Positions 1-8,012 of a stretch of 32,118 nucleotides of DNA are shown here, in pieces. Source of the DNA: Acidimicrobiales bacterium (GTDB lineage: Bacteria; Actinomycetota; Acidimicrobiia; Acidimicrobiales; QHCF01). The position numbers were made by a program, and so were the translations under genes. The DNA lies in NCBI GenBank assembly GCA_003244275.1, contig QHCF01000144.1, positions 1 to 32,118 on the forward strand. Reading direction: 5' to 3'. The notes beneath the pieces were generated by a model. That model was not told the DNA's origin and did not search any database. It saw only the letters and a program-made list of their open reading frames with translations. Numbering within the stretch: position 1 is the first letter of the stretch; each line of letters begins with the position of its first letter.

Positions 1-19
1 TCCGTGCTGGAAGGGCCTA

Positions 20-1054
20 CTAGCAGGAGTAGTCGCCGTCGAAGGCGCCGGCGCCAAACTGGGTGAACCAGACGGGTCCTCCGCCGAAGCCGAAGCTCGG
101 GCCGCACTCGGAGCCAGGATTGGAGCTGGGGGCGCCCCCGACCCACACGGGCAGCCGGGGCGAGAATCCTCCGGCAATCAGACGAAACTGGTACGACGTG
201 GAATAGATGCCGACGTTCATGCCCCTTGCCTGCAGTCCGGCGATAGCCCCAGCAATGGCGCTGGCGTTGACTGATTGGTTGGAGGTCCAATAGGTGTCGT
301 CCGAGCTGACCAGTTCGACATCGAGCCACCAACGGTGGCCCTGCACCCCTGAGGCGTTGGCATAGGACACCGAGTACACAGCGGCGTTGTAGCCGTAGTT
401 GTAGGCCAGACAGGCCGGGTTGGCGGCTGAGCACTTCCCGGCCGGGCCGTTCTGATCGTGGCTGTTGGGCGGCCCCGGTGGCGGGGCGTTGACGTTCATG
501 TAGGAGCTGGGCGCCCCCTGGGCGGCCCAGCGGGCCTGGCTGGACAGGCACGGATTGCCGGTGAAGGATCGTCCGTCATTGATGCCGATGATTGCCATGT
601 TGAAGGGTTGAGGCGGGTAGGGCGACCCGCACTGGGGCCAGGAGATGTCGTAGCCCCTCGAGAACGCCCGGTAGGGATTGGGACCGGCCGGGGCCTGGCT
701 CACTGCCCTGGGTGGGCTCTCGACGACGGCACTCGATGGCGGGCTGTGGGGAGCCGGAGGTGGGTTGTTGGCGGCCGACCCGCCCCCGCCTGTCGATCCG
801 CCCGCGCCCGTCATGGTCTTGACCGCACCGTTCAAGAGCGACCCCAGGCCCTGACCGAGGCCGCCGAGGAGGCCACCCTGGTTGGACACCACCGCGAGCC
901 CGCCGCCCGCGCCGGCCGCCATCCCTGCTCTGGCCGGGACACCGACAGCTACTGCCGTCAGGGCGACTATAGCCACCGCGGAGACGACCCTCCTCGGGCC
1001 AAATGGATCACGTCCCCATCCGTGGCGCCGCCTTCTCAACTGTGTAATGAGCAC
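20..1054 (-). CDS. Secreted GH25-like (glycoside hydrolase-like) protein
   Basis: A 344-aa exported protein. A GTG start is preceded by a strong GAGGAGG site about 5 nt away. Residues 7-22 are Arg-rich and a hydrophobic segment (about 23-42) ending in PARAG looks like a cleavable signal peptide. Residues 45-130 are a Gly-rich, then Pro/Ser-rich linker, probably spanning the wall. The rest resembles the GH25 lysozyme-like barrel: YDISWPQC (135-142), the WLDVE strand (243-247) with the two acids expected at a GH25 active site, GIYSTSYQF (282-290), VWFTQFG (328-334) and DGDYSC at the end. Eight cysteines in the domain suggest disulfides. Activity on peptidoglycan is inferred; many actinobacterial relatives are uncharacterised. 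It is a single gene, separated from its upstream neighbour by a hairpin. Confidence 0.75.
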   Translation of the reverse strand: MLITQLRRRRHGWGRDPFGPRRVVSAVAIVALTAVAVGVPARAGMAAGAGGGLAVVSNQGGLLGGLGQGLGSLLNGAVKTMTGAGGSTGGGGSAANNPPPAPHSPPSSAVVESPPRAVSQAPAGPNPYRAFSRGYDISWPQCGSPYPPQPFNMAIIGINDGRSFTGNPCLSSQARWAAQGAPSSYMNVNAPPPGPPNSHDQNGPAGKCSAANPACLAYNYGYNAAVYSVSYANASGVQGHRWWLDVELVSSDDTYWTSNQSVNASAIAGAIAGLQARGMNVGIYSTSYQFRLIAGGFSPRLPVWVGGAPSSNPGSECGPSFGFGGGPVWFTQFGAGAFDGDYSC

Positions 1055-1160
1055 CCTGCCTCCTCGAGTCGGCGGCCGGTGCCTCCCGCGCTGGGACAGC
1101 TGGCTCGCGGCGATGAACGTCGTCGGGGGAGCATTATTGCATCACTCGGGGGGCTTTCAC

Positions 1161-1186
1161 ACTTGGGGGGGGTCTGCCCCCCAAGT
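1161..1186 (-). terminator. Strong GC hairpin downstream of DAHP synthase
   Basis: A perfect inverted repeat with arms ACTTGGGGGG and CCCCCCAAGT and a 6-nt loop. Outside it lies a second weaker pairing (CGGGGG near 1147 with CCCCCG near 1189). It sits about 80 bases past the end of the DAHP synthase gene and 107 bases before the secreted protein gene on the same strand. There is no T-run, so it is either an actinobacterial-type terminator without a U tract or an mRNA-stabilising hairpin. Confidence 0.55.
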
Positions 1187-1267
1187 ATCCCCCGACTGCG
1201 TAGTCGCGCCTCCGGCGGGACTGTCCTCCTGTTCCGACCAGCCAAGGCCCTTCGGGCGGCTTGTCGG

Positions 1268-2614
1268 TCAGGCCCTGAGCAGCTCCGCCACCCGAAAGGC
1301 CAGGTCGATGGCCTGGCGGGCGTTGAGGCGGGGGTCGCACCGGGTGGTGTAACGCAGCTCCAGCTGCTCCTCCAGGATGTCCTCGGCTCCGCCCAGGCAC
1401 TCGGTGACGTCCTCGCCGGTGAGCTCGACGTGGACCCCGCCCGGCCACGTACCCTCGGCCCGATGGGCCGCGAAGAATCCCCTTATCTCGGCCAGCACAT
1501 CGTCGAAGCGACGAGTCTTGCGCCCGCTCTGGCTGACGAAGGTGTTGGCGTGCATCGGGTCGCAGACCCAGGTCACCGGGTGGCCGGCGTCCGCTACCGC
1601 CCGTAACAGCGGAGGAAGGTCCTCGGTCACCCGGGCCGCCCCCATGCGGGCGATGAGGGTGAGACGGCCCGGCGCCCGCAAGGGGTCCAGTCGCTCGCAC
1701 AGGCTGACCACCTCCTCAGGCGTGGCCGTGGGACCGAGCTTGGCGCCCAGCGGATTGTGCACGCCGGAGAGGAACTCCACGTGGGCGCCATCGGGCGCCC
1801 GGGTACGCTCGCCCACCCACAGCATGTGAGCCGAGCAGTCATACCAGTCACCGGTCAGGGAGTCCTGCCTGGTGAGGGCCTGCTCGTAGGCCAGGACCAG
1901 GGCCTCGTGGCTGGTCCAGAACTCCACCTGGTGCAGGGTGGCCTCCCGGTCCAGATCGATCCCGCAGGCCCGCATGAAGCGAAGGGCCCGGTCGATCTCA
2001 CCGGCGATGGCCTCGAAGCGTCGTCCCTCGGCGCTGGCGGCCACGAATTCCTGGTTCCAGCTGTGGACCTGGGACAGGTCGGCGAAGCCGCCGGTGGTGA
2101 AGGCCCGCAACAGGTTGAGGGTGGAGGCTGACTGGTGGTAGGCGGCCAGCAATCGTCCCGGGGCCGGCGCCCGGGCCTCGGCGGTGGGAGCGTCGTCGTT
2201 GACCATGTGGCCCCGAAAGGACGGCAGGTCGTCGGCTCCCACCCGCTCGGTAGGGGCCGACCGGGGCTTGGCGAACTGTCCGGCAATGCGACCGACCTTG
2301 ACCACTGGCACCCCGGCCGCATAGGTCAACACCACCGCCATCTGCAGGATGACCTTGAGCTTGTCCCGGATGGCATCGGCGGTGAATTCGGTGAACGACT
2401 CGGCGCAGTCCCCGGCCTGGAGCAGGAAGGCCCGTCCGGCAGCCACCTCGCCCAGGGCCTCGGTGAGCCGGCGCGCCTCCCCGGCGAAGACCAGCGGGGG
2501 CACGGTGGCCAACTCGGCAATGGCGGCCTGCAGCTCGATCTGGTCGGGCCAATCGGGCTGCTGGACGGCCGGATGGGCCAGCCAGCTCTCAGGATTCCAC
2601 GCCAGCGCAGCCAT
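1268..2614 (-). CDS. aroF: 3-deoxy-7-phosphoheptulonate synthase, class II
   Basis: Catalyses condensation of phosphoenolpyruvate and erythrose 4-phosphate, the first step of the shikimate pathway, in the cytosol. The 448-aa product from the ATG at 2614 has the normal length of the class II (plant/mycobacterial AroG type) family. Visible motifs are QAGDCAESF (66-74, metal-binding Cys70), KVGRIAGQFAKPRS (106-119), EFLSGVHNPLGAKLGP (280-295), WVCDPMHANT (349-358, His355), and VHVELTGEDVTEC (395-407). The reading frame stays open up to 2755, but that would run into the divergent gene at 2721 and adds non-conserved residues, so 2614 is preferred. A GGTGGG lies directly before it. The gene symbol is generic; aroG is equally used. 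Confidence 0.93.
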   Translation of the reverse strand: MAALAWNPESWLAHPAVQQPDWPDQIELQAAIAELATVPPLVFAGEARRLTEALGEVAAGRAFLLQAGDCAESFTEFTADAIRDKLKVILQMAVVLTYAAGVPVVKVGRIAGQFAKPRSAPTERVGADDLPSFRGHMVNDDAPTAEARAPAPGRLLAAYHQSASTLNLLRAFTTGGFADLSQVHSWNQEFVAASAEGRRFEAIAGEIDRALRFMRACGIDLDREATLHQVEFWTSHEALVLAYEQALTRQDSLTGDWYDCSAHMLWVGERTRAPDGAHVEFLSGVHNPLGAKLGPTATPEEVVSLCERLDPLRAPGRLTLIARMGAARVTEDLPPLLRAVADAGHPVTWVCDPMHANTFVSQSGRKTRRFDDVLAEIRGFFAAHRAEGTWPGGVHVELTGEDVTECLGGAEDILEEQLELRYTTRCDPRLNARQAIDLAFRVAELLRA

Positions 2615-2705
2615 CCCACCAAGATACTCAGCGAAAAGGGAGTCTCCCCACCGTGACCCCCTCGCCCACCCACGATCGGCCGCCCCCGGCCGCAGGCGCC
2701 ACCGG

Positions 2706-2711
2706 TAGGCT
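2706..2711 (+). promoter_or_regulatory. Possible -10 element, near-leaderless promoter
   Basis: TAGGCT fits the actinobacterial TANNNT -10 pattern. It lies 9 nt before the ATG at 2721, which would give a transcript with almost no leader. There is no clear Shine-Dalgarno before this ATG, which agrees with leaderless translation. No convincing -35 is seen. Confidence 0.3.
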
Positions 2712-2720
2712 CGGCGTGCG

Positions 2721-3650
2721 ATGCCGCCCCTGCGCTTCGCGGTCCAGTCGGGCAAGGCCGACAGCCCCGGGGCCTGGCGGGAACGAGCCCGCCGGGTGGA
2801 GGATCTCGGCTACTCGACCCTCTACCTGCCCGACCACCTGGGAGACCAGTGGGGGCCCCTGGTGGCCATGACGGTGGCGGCCGAGGCCACCCGGACCCTG
2901 CGGGTCGGTTCGTTGGTGTTCGACAACGACTACCGCCATCCGGTGGTGCTGGCAAAGGAGATCGCGACCTTGGACCTGTGCAGCGAGGGCCGGGTGGAAG
3001 CAGGGTTCGGTGCCGGCTGGAAGCGCAGCGACTACGACGAAGCGGGACTCGACTACGACGGGCCGGGGGAGCGGGTGGCGCGGTTGGCCGAGGCGCTGGC
3101 CATCATGAAGGCCCTCTGGTCGAAGGGCTCGGCCACCGTGGAGGGCTCTCACTATCGTGTGCGGGGAGCCCAGGGCCTTCCCAGGCCATTTTTGGCGTCT
3201 GGCCCAACCGTGGTGGTGGGAGGGGGAAGTCGCGGCGTCCTGTCCCTGGCTGCTGCTGAGGCCGATGTGGTGGGAGTCAACCCCAGTCTGGCGACCGGCA
3301 GGGTGGGCCCCGAGACGGCGGCGTCGGCTCTCCCCGAGCGCTACCGGGAGCGCCTGGGCTGGATCCGCCAGGCGGCCGGTGAACGCTTCTGCGACCTCGA
3401 GCTCCAGTGCCTCACCTTCGTCGCCCACGTCGGCTCCGGTGGGCCCGAGCGAGTCGAGTTCATGGCGCCGCTGTTCGGGCTGACCCCTGAGGCGGCAGCA
3501 GAGGCCCCCGTGGTCCTGGCCGGGACGGTCGAGCAGGTCTGTGACACCATTCTCGCCCGTCGGGAGGAGTACGGCCTGTCCTACTGGGTGGTCCACGACG
3601 CCGAGATGGAGGCGTTCGCCCCGGTGGTCGCCCGCCTGGTCGGACGGTGA
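2721..3650 (+). CDS. LLM-class F420-dependent oxidoreductase (MSMEG_2516-like)
   Basis: A 309-aa luciferase-like TIM-barrel oxidoreductase. The start (PPLRFAVQSGKAD), the YLPDHLGDQWGPLVAM region (33-48), VGSLVFDNDYRHPVVLAKE (62-80) and the glycine-rich GFGAGWKRSDYDEAG are typical of actinobacterial F420-dependent LLM proteins, in particular the small family named after MSMEG_2516. The substrate is unknown, and the use of F420 rather than FMN is inferred from family membership. It is transcribed divergently from the DAHP synthase gene, 106 bp apart. The 25-bp gap to nadD suggests they could share a transcript, though nadD has its own strong ribosome binding site. Confidence 0.85.
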   Translation: MPPLRFAVQSGKADSPGAWRERARRVEDLGYSTLYLPDHLGDQWGPLVAMTVAAEATRTLRVGSLVFDNDYRHPVVLAKEIATLDLCSEGRVEAGFGAGWKRSDYDEAGLDYDGPGERVARLAEALAIMKALWSKGSATVEGSHYRVRGAQGLPRPFLASGPTVVVGGGSRGVLSLAAAEADVVGVNPSLATGRVGPETAASALPERYRERLGWIRQAAGERFCDLELQCLTFVAHVGSGGPERVEFMAPLFGLTPEAAAEAPVVLAGTVEQVCDTILARREEYGLSYWVVHDAEMEAFAPVVARLVGR

Positions 3651-3675
3651 CAGCCGGCCCGGGAGGCGGCCCGGA

Positions 3676-4296
3676 ATGACTGCCCGTCCGGGAGGGGGGC
3701 CTCGCATCGGAGTCTTGGGCGGGACGTTTGACCCGGTGCACGTGGGTCATCTGGTGGCCGCGGTAAATGCCCGCCACGCCCTGGATCTGGATCGGGTCCT
3801 ACTGGTGGTGGCCGGCCAGCCCTGGCAGCGGGCGGCTGGTCCGTTGGCGACCCCGGCCGATCGCCTGGCGGTGGTGGCGGCCGCGGTGGCCGACCAGGAC
3901 GGGCTGGAGGCCAGCGATCTGGAGATCGCACGAGGTGGGCCCTCTTACACAGCCGACACTCTAGAGACCCTGGGATGCTCTTGTCCGGGAGCCGAGCTGT
4001 TCCTCATCGTGGGGGCCGACGTTGCTGACCAGCTGGACACCTGGGAGCGGGTCGGGGCCTGCCGGGAACTGGCCACCCTGGTGGTGGTGAACCGGCCGGG
4101 GGCGTCGGTGGGCCGGCTCTCGGCAAAGTTGGAGGCGCTGGGCTGGCGGACGATGACCGTGGAGATACCAGCCCTGGACATCTCCAGCACCGACCTGCGG
4201 GCCCGGGCGGCTGACGGACGTCCCTTGGATTTCCTCGTCCCCGAGGCGGCGATCCGACACATCCGGCGGGTCGGTCTGTACGCTGATGAGCGATGA
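3676..4296 (+). CDS. nadD: Nicotinate-nucleotide adenylyltransferase
   Basis: Adenylates nicotinate mononucleotide with ATP to give deamido-NAD, an essential step of NAD synthesis. The 206-aa product has the nucleotidyltransferase signature GGTFDPVHVGH (15-25), in which the two His contact ATP, the central GADVADQLDTWERV segment, and the late ISSTDLR motif. The start at 3676 is set by GGGAGG 9 nt upstream; the open frame extends back to 3541, but that part overlaps the preceding gene and is not conserved. The stop overlaps the start of rsfS by 11 bp, the usual bacterial pairing of these genes, implying translational coupling. Confidence 0.95.
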   Translation: MTARPGGGPRIGVLGGTFDPVHVGHLVAAVNARHALDLDRVLLVVAGQPWQRAAGPLATPADRLAVVAAAVADQDGLEASDLEIARGGPSYTADTLETLGCSCPGAELFLIVGADVADQLDTWERVGACRELATLVVVNRPGASVGRLSAKLEALGWRTMTVEIPALDISSTDLRARAADGRPLDFLVPEAAIRHIRRVGLYADER

Positions 4297-4696
4297 CCGG
4301 ATGACCGCTCACACGAGGTCGGCCGACAGGGAGCGAGCTGGCGCGCTCTCGCCCGACCAGACCCGGGAGTGGGCCGTTGCCGCCGCCCGGGCCGCGGCGG
4401 ACAAGGGGGGACAAGACACCCTTCTGCTGGATGTCAGTGACATCCTGGCCATCACCGATGCCTTCGTCATTACCAGCGGCCTCAACACCCGCCAGGTACG
4501 GACCATGGCCGAGGAGGTCGAGGCCAGGGTCAAGGAAGCGGGGGGTGCTGCCCCGCTTCGGATCGAGGGTCTGAACGACGCCCGGTGGGTGCTGCTGGAC
4601 TTCGGCGACTTCGTCGTTCACATCTTCTTGGACGAGGCTCGCCGCTACTACCAGCTGGAGCGGTTGTGGGCCGACTCGGCCCGAATAGCCTGGTAG
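4286..4696 (+). CDS. rsfS: Ribosomal silencing factor RsfS (Iojap family)
   Basis: A 136-aa member of the RsfS/Iojap family. It binds ribosomal protein uL14 on the 50S subunit and blocks joining of the subunits during nutrient limitation. Family hallmarks are present: ILAITDAFVITSG (about 53-65), NTRQVRTMAEEVE, and DARWVLLDFGDFVVHIF. The N-terminal 24 residues are charged and variable. The ATG overlaps the end of nadD by 11 bp, so the two are probably coupled. It converges on the lipoprotein gene, with 27 bp between the stops and no good terminator hairpin visible. Confidence 0.95.
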   Translation: MSDDRMTAHTRSADRERAGALSPDQTREWAVAAARAAADKGGQDTLLLDVSDILAITDAFVITSGLNTRQVRTMAEEVEARVKEAGGAAPLRIEGLNDARWVLLDFGDFVVHIFLDEARRYYQLERLWADSARIAW

Positions 4697-4723
4697 GGGC
4701 CTCGTTGGCCGCAACTTCGGGGC

Positions 4724-5344
4724 TCAGGGCGGGGCCAGGGTGGCGAAGTCCTGGCGCACCAGGGGGCCCGAGGTGAGCGTTCCGTCACCTGCTGGCGCGT
4801 CCACCGGCTGACCAGCATCGGTAAAGGTGACTCCCGTCACCGACGGAAGGTTGGTGACGGTGAAGATCACCTGGGCCACGGCCAGGATCTGCTCCCGCCC
4901 CCCGATCCGCCCGAAGGCCCTCCCCAGGTCGATGGTTGCCACGCCGCCCGAAACCCCGGTGGCAGTGAGCTGGGCCTGACTACTGATGGCACTCTGGAGG
5001 CCCGAGGTGGTCTCGCTGTCAGTCGGTCCCTGGACCAGGGCGCCGAGGACCTTCTGCAGCGACAGGGGTGCATCCACGCTGCGCACAGTCGGTACCAGGT
5101 GGCCGGCCTGGAGGAGATAGACCACCGTCGCCGCCTGGGGCCTGCTGGGATTGGCCCGGGGGCTGGTGGCCGAGGGCGACAGGAGTCCGAAGGGAACATT
5201 CCCCCGGGAGAGGGCCTGGGGGGCGGAGCTGGCCGGTATGCCGCATGCCCCCGACAGGAGGGTCAGGGCGAGGATCGCAGCAACCAGGTACGCCCGGCGC
5301 CTGATCCGGTGCCCGGACCGGCACCTGGTGCGGCGCCTGGTCAT
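4724..5344 (-). CDS. Short LpqB-like lipoprotein with GerMN domain
   Basis: A 206-aa predicted lipoprotein. An Arg-rich N-terminus and hydrophobic stretch end in LLSGAC, with Cys34 as the likely lipidation site. The remainder (about 70-175) resembles a GerMN domain: TVVYLLQAGHLVP, a helix with QKVLGALVQGPTDSE, GVSGGVATIDLGRAF and the ILAVAQVIFTVTNLPSVTGVTF pair. The start is the ATG that forms an ATGA overlap with the kinase stop, so the three genes mtrA-mtrB-this form one unit. In other actinobacteria this place is taken by LpqB, an MtrB partner of about 580 aa with a GerMN domain and a C-terminal propeller. Here only the GerMN part exists. A role in tuning MtrB is inferred from position. 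Confidence 0.8.
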   Translation of the reverse strand: MTRRRTRCRSGHRIRRRAYLVAAILALTLLSGACGIPASSAPQALSRGNVPFGLLSPSATSPRANPSRPQAATVVYLLQAGHLVPTVRSVDAPLSLQKVLGALVQGPTDSETTSGLQSAISSQAQLTATGVSGGVATIDLGRAFGRIGGREQILAVAQVIFTVTNLPSVTGVTFTDAGQPVDAPAGDGTLTSGPLVRQDFATLAPP

Positions 5345-6726
5345 GGGCCGGATGCCGGGAGCTCGACCACGAAACGAGACCCTCCGCCCGGGCGGTCCTC
5401 GACCCATGCCCGACCGCCATGTAAGTGGGCGTGCTCGGTGACCAGGGCCAAACCCAATCCGGTGCCCTCCCCGTCGCCCCGGCGGCCACCGGTCGACCCC
5501 CGAGAGAAGCGCTCGAACACGCGGCGGCGGTCCTCGGCCGGCACGCCGGGGCCGGCGTCCTCCACCACCAGGCGGACCTGTCCCTCGTGGGCCTCCACTC
5601 CCACCATGGTGGCGCCCCCTGCGTAGGTGTACGCGTTGTCGACCAGGTTGGTGATGATCCGCTCGATCCTGCGCTTGTCCACCCGTACAACGAGGGCTGT
5701 GGCCCCGGGGCCGATCTCCACCGGGACGTCTGGTGCCCGGGTGACTCGCACGGCCTGGCGCACCACCTCGTCAAGGGGCACCTCGTCCAGCGACAGCTCG
5801 GCCGCCCCAGCATCAAAGCGGGAGATCTCCAGCAGGTCGGTGACCATGTGCTGGAAGCGGCTCATCTCGGCTATCAGGAGGTCGAGGGCCTGGCGGGACC
5901 GCTCGGGCAGCTCCTGGCGGCGGGACTGGATGATCCCCAGCGAGGTGGCCAGGGTGGTGAGCGGGGAGCGCAGCTCGTGGCTCACGTCGGAGGTGAACCG
6001 GGCTTCCCTCTCGATGCGGGCCTGCAGGTTGTCGGCCATCTGGTTGAAGGAGGAGGCGAGGGTGGCCAGATCCGCCTCGTCAGCCGTCTCCAGGCGGGTG
6101 TCGAGACGTCCCCCGGCAATGGCGGCGGCCACCTCGGCCACCTCGCCCAGTGGCCGCAGAGCCCGGCCGCTGGCCCACCGGCCCAGCACGGCGCCGCCCA
6201 CGGTGGTGGCCAGGGCCGCCCCGGCCAGCGACAGTGCCAGGATCCGAAGGGTGCGTTGCAGATCCTGAAGGGAGAAGACCTCGAAGTAGGCGGCGCCCAC
6301 CTCGGGCACGGGTAGGCCCACCTCGAGTTGCGGCACGCCCCCCACCTGGTGGTACTGGCGCGCTGGCGCGCCATGGGTGACCACCAGGTCCTGCATGGCC
6401 GGGGAGATGGCATCCTGGCCCACGCCGAGCGAGGTGGCGTACCAACGTCCCCGGTCGTAGAGCACCGAGTTGGACCCCGGCACGGTGTCCAGCGAACCCA
6501 ACAACCCAACGATGTCGGCGCCCGGCGAGCGAAGGGTGCTGCGAACCAGGGCGGCGTTGACGTAGGCCTGGCGCAGGACGGCGGCGCTCTGGTTGGCCAG
6601 GGTGGACTGACGGGCAGCTGCATAGGTGATGATCGACATGGACGCCGACAGGACCAGTGCTCCGAGGGCGAAGGCGGCCGTGACCCTGGCCCGCAGCCCG
6701 AGGCGCAATCGGCGCCGGGGCCTCAT
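5341..6726 (-). CDS. mtrB: Sensor histidine kinase, MtrB-like
   Basis: A membrane histidine kinase of 461 aa. It has an Arg-rich N-terminus, TM1 (about 14-37), an extracytoplasmic loop (38-158), TM2 (about 159-182), HAMP (183-236), and HisKA with phosphoacceptor His250 in SDVSHELRSPLTTL. The ATPase part has NLVDNA (360-365), DAGPG (390-394) and GTGLGLAL (421-428). It lies 37 bp after an MtrA-type regulator and overlaps the GerMN lipoprotein by 4 bp, the MtrA-MtrB-LpqB order. In mycobacteria and corynebacteria that system senses envelope or osmotic state and controls wall hydrolases. The periplasmic loop is somewhat shorter than in mycobacterial MtrB. The start is uncertain: ATG 6726 or GTG 6744, neither with a clear ribosome binding site. 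Confidence 0.85.
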   Translation of the reverse strand: MRPRRRLRLGLRARVTAAFALGALVLSASMSIITYAAARQSTLANQSAAVLRQAYVNAALVRSTLRSPGADIVGLLGSLDTVPGSNSVLYDRGRWYATSLGVGQDAISPAMQDLVVTHGAPARQYHQVGGVPQLEVGLPVPEVGAAYFEVFSLQDLQRTLRILALSLAGAALATTVGGAVLGRWASGRALRPLGEVAEVAAAIAGGRLDTRLETADEADLATLASSFNQMADNLQARIEREARFTSDVSHELRSPLTTLATSLGIIQSRRQELPERSRQALDLLIAEMSRFQHMVTDLLEISRFDAGAAELSLDEVPLDEVVRQAVRVTRAPDVPVEIGPGATALVVRVDKRRIERIITNLVDNAYTYAGGATMVGVEAHEGQVRLVVEDAGPGVPAEDRRRVFERFSRGSTGGRRGDGEGTGLGLALVTEHAHLHGGRAWVEDRPGGGSRFVVELPASGP

Positions 6727-6763
6727 GGCGTTCGGCTGGGGCACGAAGTCAGGACGCCCAGCG

Positions 6764-7444
6764 TCAGGCCACCACCTTGTAGCCGAGACCCCGTACCGTG
6801 ACCACATGGCGGGGGTTGGCCGGGTCGTGCTCCACCTTGGTGCGAAGCCGACGGACGTGGACGTCCACCAGACGGCCGTCACCAAAATAGTCGTAACCCC
6901 ACACTCGTTCCAGGAGCTGTTCGCGCGAGAGCACCCGACCCGGATTGGCGGCCAGCTCGCACAGCAGGCGGAACTCGGTGCGGGTCAGATGGACCTCCTC
7001 GCCGCTGCGGCGTACCAGGCCCTGGTCAGGCATGATCTCCAGGTCGCCGAAGGCCAGGGGGGCGGAGCCGGGATCGGCTGCCTTGGCCCGGCGCAGCAGG
7101 GCTCGGATGCGAGCGGCCAGCTCCTTGATCATGAACGGCTTGGTGACGTAGTCGTCTGCCCCCGCCTCCAGGCCGGCCACCACGTCGTGGGTGTCGGAGC
7201 GGGCGGTCACCATGATCACCGGGACGGCACTGACCCGGCGAAGGGCTCGACAGCACTCGAAGCCGTCCATGCCCGGCAGCATGATGTCGATCAGTACGAC
7301 GTCGGCCGGCCGGCGGGCGAACGCCTCTAGGGCTTCTTCGCCGCTGGCCGCCTCGTCCGCCTCGTAGCCCTCGTCGTCCAGGGCCAGGCGCAGGGATGTA
7401 CGGATTCGCTCGTCGTCTTCCACGAGCAGGATTCGGCTGGCCAT
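6764..7444 (-). CDS. mtrA: OmpR-family response regulator, MtrA-like
   Basis: A 226-aa DNA-binding response regulator, partner of the kinase that follows. The receiver domain (1-118) has acidic pocket E9-D10-D11, phosphoacceptor Asp53 in LIDIMLPGMDGF, Thr80 and Lys102 in DDYVTKPF. The winged-helix domain (about 128-226) contains LTRTEFRLLCELAANPGRV and the segment VWGYDYFGDGRLVDVHVRRL, which closely follows actinobacterial MtrA. ATG 7444 is used; a TTG 6 nt further out is also possible. Two copies of a 13-bp repeat lie 29-63 bp upstream and may be an operator. Confidence 0.9.
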   Translation of the reverse strand: MASRILLVEDDERIRTSLRLALDDEGYEADEAASGEEALEAFARRPADVVLIDIMLPGMDGFECCRALRRVSAVPVIMVTARSDTHDVVAGLEAGADDYVTKPFMIKELAARIRALLRRAKAADPGSAPLAFGDLEIMPDQGLVRRSGEEVHLTRTEFRLLCELAANPGRVLSREQLLERVWGYDYFGDGRLVDVHVRRLRTKVEHDPANPRHVVTVRGLGYKVVA

Positions 7445-7472
7445 GCCCAAGATGGTGACCGATCAGTCGCCA

Positions 7473-7507
7473 TGCCGCCAGGCGGGGACCGCCGTGCCGC
7501 CAGGCGG
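7473..7507. repeat. Paired 13-bp repeats upstream of mtrA
   Basis: TGCCGCCAGGCGG occurs twice, at 7473-7485 and 7495-7507, exactly 22 bp apart (two helical turns). Each copy contains the palindrome CCGCC-A-GGCGG. The pair lies in the likely promoter region of mtrA, which suggests a two-site operator on one face of the helix. The binding protein is unknown; the repeat does not look like the published MtrA box. Confidence 0.5.
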
Positions 7508-7661
7508 AGGTTCCCCGAGGTGGGCAATCGTCACCAGATCGACACGCAATCGCCCTTGGATGGAAGCTCCGAAGGAGGGATGATGGACAGGTCGACCCCC
7601 CAGCCAGGCGCCCCGGCCGGGGCGCTGCGGGGCCGAGCAGGCCGGGTGGACGGAGAGTTCG

Positions 7662-8012
7662 TTGGAGCTTGTCGACATTTTGGCCCGGCGAAGCGCCAGG
7701 TCGCCTCGTCGTGCCCCATTGGTGATCGAGTCGTGCAACAGCACCTGGCTGTTCGACGCCGAACGCCATCGCTTTCGGCGGGTGCCCAGGGGCTCCAGTC
7801 TGGACATTCCCCCTCCGGCCAGCGCCTGGCAGCCCTACTTCGCGCTCGAGCTCGACCAGGCCTCAGAGGCATTCACGGTGGTGCTCAATCAGGCTGGGAC
7901 CCGGCTGCTGCGCTCCTGGCGCCACGTGGACCGATGCGAGCAGTGCGGCACCGAAGCCACCGCCGAGCTGACCTGTGTCGATGCCATGGGAGCGGCGCCA
8001 GGCGAGGGGTGA
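7662..8012 (+). CDS. Hypothetical protein, overlapping its downstream partner
   Basis: A 116-aa protein that I do not recognise. The frame has strong GC bias at third codon positions, and its composition (PLVIESCNSTWLFDAERH, FALELDQASEAFTVVLN, then a WRHVDRCEQCGTEATAELTC tail) looks protein-like. The C-terminal CEQCG and later Cys could bind metal, but this is only a guess. The start is the TTG at 7662, 5 nt after GGAGAG. TTG 7680 or GTG 7722 are alternatives. Its stop overlaps the GTG of the next gene in a GTGA arrangement, so the two are probably co-translated. Confidence 0.6.
   Translation: MELVDILARRSARSPRRAPLVIESCNSTWLFDAERHRFRRVPRGSSLDIPPPASAWQPYFALELDQASEAFTVVLNQAGTRLLRSWRHVDRCEQCGTEATAELTCVDAMGAAPGEG

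Noticed and set aside
458-1606. 382-aa plus-strand open frame
   Set aside because: Antisense to the secreted GH25-like and DAHP synthase genes, with no domain and with GC-rich shadow composition.
2628-3707. 359-aa minus-strand open frame
   Set aside because: Antisense shadow of the LLM oxidoreductase gene; low-complexity Gly/His/Arg composition.
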